NCBI RefSeq assembly: GCF_900105945.1
Contig: NZ_FNSO01000003.1
Location: forward strand, 372,001-436,000
Length of the DNA: 64,000 nt
Origin: Amycolatopsis tolypomycina
GTDB lineage: Bacteria > Actinomycetota > Actinomycetes > Mycobacteriales > Pseudonocardiaceae
Reading direction: 5' to 3'
The position numbers and the translations under genes were made by a program. Under the pieces are notes generated by a model. The model made no database searches. It was not told the origin of the DNA and saw only the letters and a list, made by a program, of their open reading frames with translations. Positions 60,629 through 64,000 of the stretch are shown here, piece by piece (positions within the stretch are counted from its first letter, which is position 1; every line of letters begins with the position of its first letter).

Positions 60629-61480
60629 TCAGCCCTTGACGGCCTCCGCCAGCGCCAGCACCCGCCGCGCGTTGTCGACGTGCAGGTTCTCGATCATCCG
60701 GCCGTCCACGGTCACCACGCCGCGGCCGTCCTTCTGCGCTGCCTCGAACGCCTCGATGATCCGCCGCGACCGGTCGATCTCCGCTTCGGACGGCGCGAAG
60801 ATCCGGTTGCACGGCTCGACCTGCGCCGGGTGGATCAGCGTCTTGCCGTCGAACCCGTACTGGCGGCCCTGCTCGCACTCCGCCTCGAAACCAGGAATGT
60901 CCTTCACGTCGTTGTAGACGCCGTCCAGGATCACGCGACCGGTCGCCCGTGCCGCCAGCAGGCACAGCGAGAGCCCGCCCAGCAGCGGGCCGCGGCCCGG
61001 GACGAACTCCGCGTGCAGCTCCTTGGCCAGGTCGTTCGTGCCCATCACCAGCACGGTCAGCCGCTCGGACGCCGCCGCGATCTCCTCGGCGTGCAGCATC
61101 GCGACCGGTGTCTCCAGCATCGCCCAGATCTTCGTGTGGTCCGGTGCCCCGCCGAGTTCCAGCGCGCGCTCGATGTTGTGCACTTCGGCCGCCGAGTTCA
61201 CCTTCGGGACGACCACCGCGGCCGGGCCGGCCGACGCGGCCGCGCGCAGGTCGGCGTCGTGCCACTCGGTGTCCAGGCCGTTGACCCGGATCGTCACCTC
61301 GCGCGAACCGTACGAACCCACCGCCGCGCACACGCGCTCGCGAGCGGCTTCCTTGGCGTCGGGGGAGACGGCGTCCTCGAGGTCGAGGATCAGCGCGTCC
61401 GCCGGGATCGTCTTGGCCTTCTCCAGCGCGCGCTCGTTCGCGCCGGGCATGTAGAGGACCGAGCGTCGGGGAGTGGTCAT
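60629..61480 (-). CDS. HpcH/HpaI aldolase/CitE-family CoA-ester lyase
   Basis: A 283-residue CitE-type TIM barrel enzyme. [32 protein letters not shown] (metal-binding Glu/Asp), [19 protein letters not shown]-type and [13 protein letters not shown] motifs are present, the last two being typical of malyl-CoA, beta-methylmalyl-CoA or citramalyl-CoA lyases. It would cleave or form a C-C bond of a CoA ester, often releasing glyoxylate or pyruvate. Coupled by a 4-bp overlap with the upstream paralogue. Confidence 0.9.
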   Translation of the reverse strand: MTTPRRSVLYMPGANERALEKAKTIPADALILDLEDAVSPDAKEAARERVCAAVGSYGSREVTIRVNGLDTEWHDADLRAAASAGPAAVVVPKVNSAAEVHNIERALELGGAPDHTKIWAMLETPVAMLHAEEIAAASERLTVLVMGTNDLAKELHAEFVPGRGPLLGGLSLCLLAARATGRVILDGVYNDVKDIPGFEAECEQGRQYGFDGKTLIHPAQVEPCNRIFAPSEAEIDRSRRIIEAFEAAQKDGRGVVTVDGRMIENLHVDNARRVLALAEAVKG

Positions 61481-62547
61481 CCGAGGGCCTCCTTGGTGGC
61501 CGCGTCGTAGGCCGCGGCGAGTTCGGGGTCGTCCGCCGCGAGGGCGTCGGCCAGTTCGGCGACCACGCGGCACTGCTTCACCGACGCGTCGTCCTGCATC
61601 TTCCCGTCGATCATCACCGCGCCCGTGCCGTCGCCCATCTCGGCGATCACCCGGCGCGCCCAGGCCACATCGGACGGCGACGGCGAGAACACCTTCTTCG
61701 CGATGTCGATCTGCACCGGGTGCAGGCTCCACGCGCCGACGCAGCCGAGCAGGAACGCGTTGCGGAACTGGTCCTCGCACGCGACGACGTCGCGGATGTC
61801 CCCGAACGGCCCGTAGTACGGCAGGATCCCGTGCATCGCGCACGCGTCCACCATCCTCGCCACCGTGTAGTGCCAGAGGTCCTGCTGGTAGGTCGTCCGG
61901 CCGGCGGTCAGGTCGTCGCCGGTCGGGTCGGTGCGCACCAGGTAGCCGGGGTGCCCGCCGCCGACGCGCGTCGTCTTCATGCGACGGCTCGCGGCCAGGT
62001 CGGCCGGGCCGAGCGAGATGCCCTGCATGCGCGGGCTGGCGCCGGCGATCTCCTCCACATTGGCCACGCCGCTCGCCGTCTCGAGGATGGCGTGCACCAG
62101 CAGCGGCTTCGTCAGCCCGGCGCGCGCCTCGAGCTGGGCCAGCAGCCGGTCGACGTAGTGGATGTCCTGCGCGCCTTCGACCTTCGGCACCATGATCACG
62201 TCGAGCTTGTCGCCGATCTCGGTGACCAGCGTGACGAGGTCGTCGAGCACCCACGGCGAGTCCAGGCTGTTGACCCGCGTCCACAGCTGCGTCTTCCCGA
62301 AGTCGTTCGCCTTGGCGATCGCGACCAGCCCGGCCCGCGCGGCCTCCTTGCGGTCGGCGCGGACGGCGTCCTCGAGGTTCCCGAGCAGGACGTCGACCTT
62401 CTTCGCGATGTCCGGCACCTTGGCCGCCATCTTCTCGTTGCCGGGGTCGAAGAAGTGGATCATCCGGGACGGCGTCACCGGGATCTCCCGCACGGGGGCG
62501 GGCGCGCCCAGGGCGAGCGGGGCGAAGAAGTCCTTCGGGGAGCGCAT
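61477..62547 (-). CDS. CitE/HpcH-type aldolase paralogue, larger
   Basis: A 356-residue protein of the same superfamily, with [17 protein letters not shown] (metal/CoA region), [35 protein letters not shown] and, near the end, [19 protein letters not shown]. The GNLEDAV variant, long N-terminal extension (residues 1-30) and extra C-terminal helices set it apart from its neighbour. It may be a malyl-CoA thioesterase or lyase, but sequence alone cannot settle this. ATG 62547 has GGAGG just before it. First gene of a two-gene operon that converges on the amidase operon. Confidence 0.88.
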   Translation of the reverse strand: MRSPKDFFAPLALGAPAPVREIPVTPSRMIHFFDPGNEKMAAKVPDIAKKVDVLLGNLEDAVRADRKEAARAGLVAIAKANDFGKTQLWTRVNSLDSPWVLDDLVTLVTEIGDKLDVIMVPKVEGAQDIHYVDRLLAQLEARAGLTKPLLVHAILETASGVANVEEIAGASPRMQGISLGPADLAASRRMKTTRVGGGHPGYLVRTDPTGDDLTAGRTTYQQDLWHYTVARMVDACAMHGILPYYGPFGDIRDVVACEDQFRNAFLLGCVGAWSLHPVQIDIAKKVFSPSPSDVAWARRVIAEMGDGTGAVMIDGKMQDDASVKQCRVVAELADALAADDPELAAAYDAATKEALG

Positions 62548-62969
62548 CGGTCCTCCACGGCGGCGGCTAAGTGACTGGTCGGTAACTTTAGTCCCGCACG
62601 CGCGTGACCGCTGCGGCGCAAGTCACCGCCATGTGGGTGACGGCGGACCTTCGCAGCTCAGCGGCCCTCGTCCACTGTGGATTTCGGCCCTGTTGCGCCG
62701 AACGGGCTAGTCGCCGCGGGTTTGGCCGGTTCTGCCCCGGGTAACCGGCCGTTGCCGGTCCGTAATGCCACTCACCCCGCGATCACTCGGTTGGCCGCAC
62801 CGTTCGACCGAAGTCCGATGACCGCCTACCGACCGGTCATCGACCGCTGGGCGCCGCCGATCGCAGCCACTCGCACTACCCGGCGACGCCGCGCCGCCGC
62901 GCTGTTAGACAGATGAGGTGCCGGTTTCCCCCGGTCACGAAGCGGTGCAGGGTTGAAGGAGGCGGACTC
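62548..62969. promoter_or_regulatory. 422-bp divergent gene-free region
   Basis: Holds an ACTGGTC half-site of the FadR-type palindrome at 62574-62580 close to the lyase operon start, in an imperfect AAGTGAC/GTAACTT inverted context, and the word GTCCACTGTGGAT near 62670. The remainder shows no gene, RNA or repeat that I can support. Confidence 0.45.
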
Positions 62970-63620
62970 GTGGCGGCTACACCTCAGAACACCGAGCGCT
63001 CGACGGTCGCCGGTGGCGCGAAGCGCAGCCGGTCGATGCCGAGCCGCGTGGTGCCGCCGATCGAGCTCCCCGCGAGCGTCGACGAGCTCGCCCGCGCCGC
63101 CGCCGCCCAGCTGGGCTGGAACGGCGTCGTCCTCCCCGAGACCACGATCCTCGGCCGCAAGGTCTGCGTGGTCGCCAAGCTCCGCACCGACGTGCACGCC
63201 GAACGCATCGCGATGGGTGCCGGCCCGGTGGCCGACCGCGCCACCGTCGACACCTGGACCTGGCCGGAGCTGGCCGGAACCGCCCCCGCCCCGGCCGCCG
63301 AGATCGTCGGCGTCCTGGCCGTCGCGCGCCACTGGCGCACCGCGATGGCCTCCGCGGTTCCGTTCGCCCGCTACGGCGAGGCCGCGATGGTGCTGCCGTC
63401 GCCGGCGATCCTCACCGAGGACTACGTCGGCAACTGCCTGCCGCGGGCCCGCGCGTACGGCCTCGCCGTCGTGACCGCCGACCCGAACGCGGTCGTCGAC
63501 CTCGACCTCGAGGGCCGCACCGAGCGCGTCGTGCTGGCCGAGGACCCGGTCTCCCGCCTGGTCAACGAGCTGGTCTACGACCACCTGCTGCGCACAGCCG
63601 AGGCGCCCGCTTCCCACTAA
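62970..63620 (+). CDS. conserved hypothetical protein
   Basis: A 216-residue soluble protein that I cannot place in a family. Residues 30-90 include PPIELPASVDELARAAAAQLGW and LPETTILGRKVCVVAKLRTD; later IVGVLAVARHWRTAMASAVPFARYGEAAMVLP and NELVYDHLLR. There is no signal peptide or membrane segment. GTG 62970 was chosen because AAGGAGG lies 7 nt before it; an ATG at 62913 is open but less likely. It precedes the NAD(P)-binding protein by 10 bp, so they may be an operon. Confidence 0.75.
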   Translation: MAATPQNTERSTVAGGAKRSRSMPSRVVPPIELPASVDELARAAAAQLGWNGVVLPETTILGRKVCVVAKLRTDVHAERIAMGAGPVADRATVDTWTWPELAGTAPAPAAEIVGVLAVARHWRTAMASAVPFARYGEAAMVLPSPAILTEDYVGNCLPRARAYGLAVVTADPNAVVDLDLEGRTERVVLAEDPVSRLVNELVYDHLLRTAEAPASH

Positions 63621-63630
63621 GGTCGGCTCC

Positions 63631-64000
63631 ATGCGAGTCGTCATTGCTGGTGGACACGGTCAGATCGCGCTGCGGCTGGAGCGGCTGCTCACCGCGCGCG
63701 GTGACGAAGCGGTCGGCATCATCCGTAACCCCGCCCACGTGGCGGACCTCGAAGCCGCCGGCGCCCAGGCCGCCGTGCTCGACCTGGAGAACTCCGATGT
63801 GGACGCCGTCGCCGAAGTGCTGAAGGGCGCCGACGCCGCGGTGTTCTCCGCCGGCGCGGGCCCGGGCAGCGGCACGGCCCGCAAGGACACTGTGGACCGT
63901 GGTGCCGCGGCGCTGTTCGCCGAAGCGGCCGAGCGCGCCGGCGTCCGCCGCCACGTCCAGGTCGGTTCGATCGGCGCCGACAACCCGGACAACCCCGACG
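63631..64000 (+). CDS. NAD(P)-binding atypical SDR (truncated by window end)
   Basis: The first 123 residues of an NmrA/YwnB-like atypical SDR. It starts at ATG 63631 with the Rossmann motif VVIAGGHGQIALRLERLL near the N terminus (GGxGxIG-type), continues with LDLENSDVDAVAEVLKGADAAVFSAGAG and HVQVGSIGADNPDN, as in NAD(P)H-dependent reductase or isomerase-like proteins of this group. The reading frame is open to the window end. Substrate unknown. Confidence 0.8.
   Translation, partial: MRVVIAGGHGQIALRLERLLTARGDEAVGIIRNPAHVADLEAAGAQAAVLDLENSDVDAVAEVLKGADAAVFSAGAGPGSGTARKDTVDRGAAALFAEAAERAGVRRHVQVGSIGADNPDNPD

Overview
The window looks like a near-origin segment of a high-GC actinobacterial chromosome, most likely a Pseudonocardiaceae member such as Amycolatopsis. 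This is inferred from the strong G/C bias at third codon positions, many GTG starts, and a gene order matching the region next to gyrA in mycobacteria and relatives: tRNA-Ile, tRNA-Ala with a DLW-39 small protein, ppiA, a PH-domain protein, crgA, a trpG/pabA amidotransferase, then pknB-pknA-pbpA-rodA-pstP-fhaB-fhaA and tRNA-Leu. No rRNA, CRISPR array, transposase, integrase or prophage was seen.

Layout. 1-5.7 kb: tRNA-Ile, a DinB-like protein, an AraC regulator, an ArsR/ArsI arsenical pair, a VOC protein, a hydrolase facing an XRE/MmyB-type regulator (its 3' end looks frameshifted), DLW-39 and tRNA-Ala. 5.7-11.9 kb: a DrrAB-type ABC exporter, a large SARP/BTAD regulator and a cytochrome P450. 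Both promoter regions carry GTGTCAG-type direct repeats at 11-bp spacing, suggesting one SARP regulon. 11.9-20.3 kb: LipB, secreted hydrolase and SMP-30-like proteins, a PdxH-like flavoprotein, small conserved proteins, PpiA, rhomboid protease and PH-domain protein. 20.3-24 kb: CrgA, a class E sortase operon, a CX5R phosphatase and an LLM-type oxidoreductase. 24-31.7 kb: an ABC exporter facing a histidine kinase/response regulator pair, an FprA-type reductase with an iron-box-like site, and an amidotransferase/ABC operon.

31.7-41.8 kb: a small EACC1-like protein, then the cell-growth operon of PASTA kinase PknB, PknA, transpeptidase PbpA, SEDS polymerase RodA, phosphatase PstP and FHA proteins FhaB and FhaA. 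Start/stop overlaps suggest tight translational coupling of growth signalling with septal and polar wall synthesis. 41.9-47.6 kb: secreted trypsin-like protease, FKBP isomerase, a large penicillin-acylase-family protein with a discoidin-like tail, and a PLP transsulfuration-type enzyme.

47.6-50.5 kb: the most unusual part, a tandemly duplicated cassette. Each copy has a Thr/Ser-rich secreted protein followed by a lipobox-bearing class F sortase. The secreted proteins lack LPXTG and a C-terminal membrane anchor but share a Gly/Thr-rich C-terminal motif. The second sortase has Lys in place of the expected catalytic Arg. 50.5-62.5 kb: a patatin, a FadR-type regulator with a perfect operator palindrome, and a coupled catabolic cluster (peptide-type ABC transporter, aldehyde dehydrogenase, SDR, amidase) converging on two CitE/HpcH-type lyases. 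The window ends in a conserved hypothetical gene and a truncated NAD(P)-binding protein.
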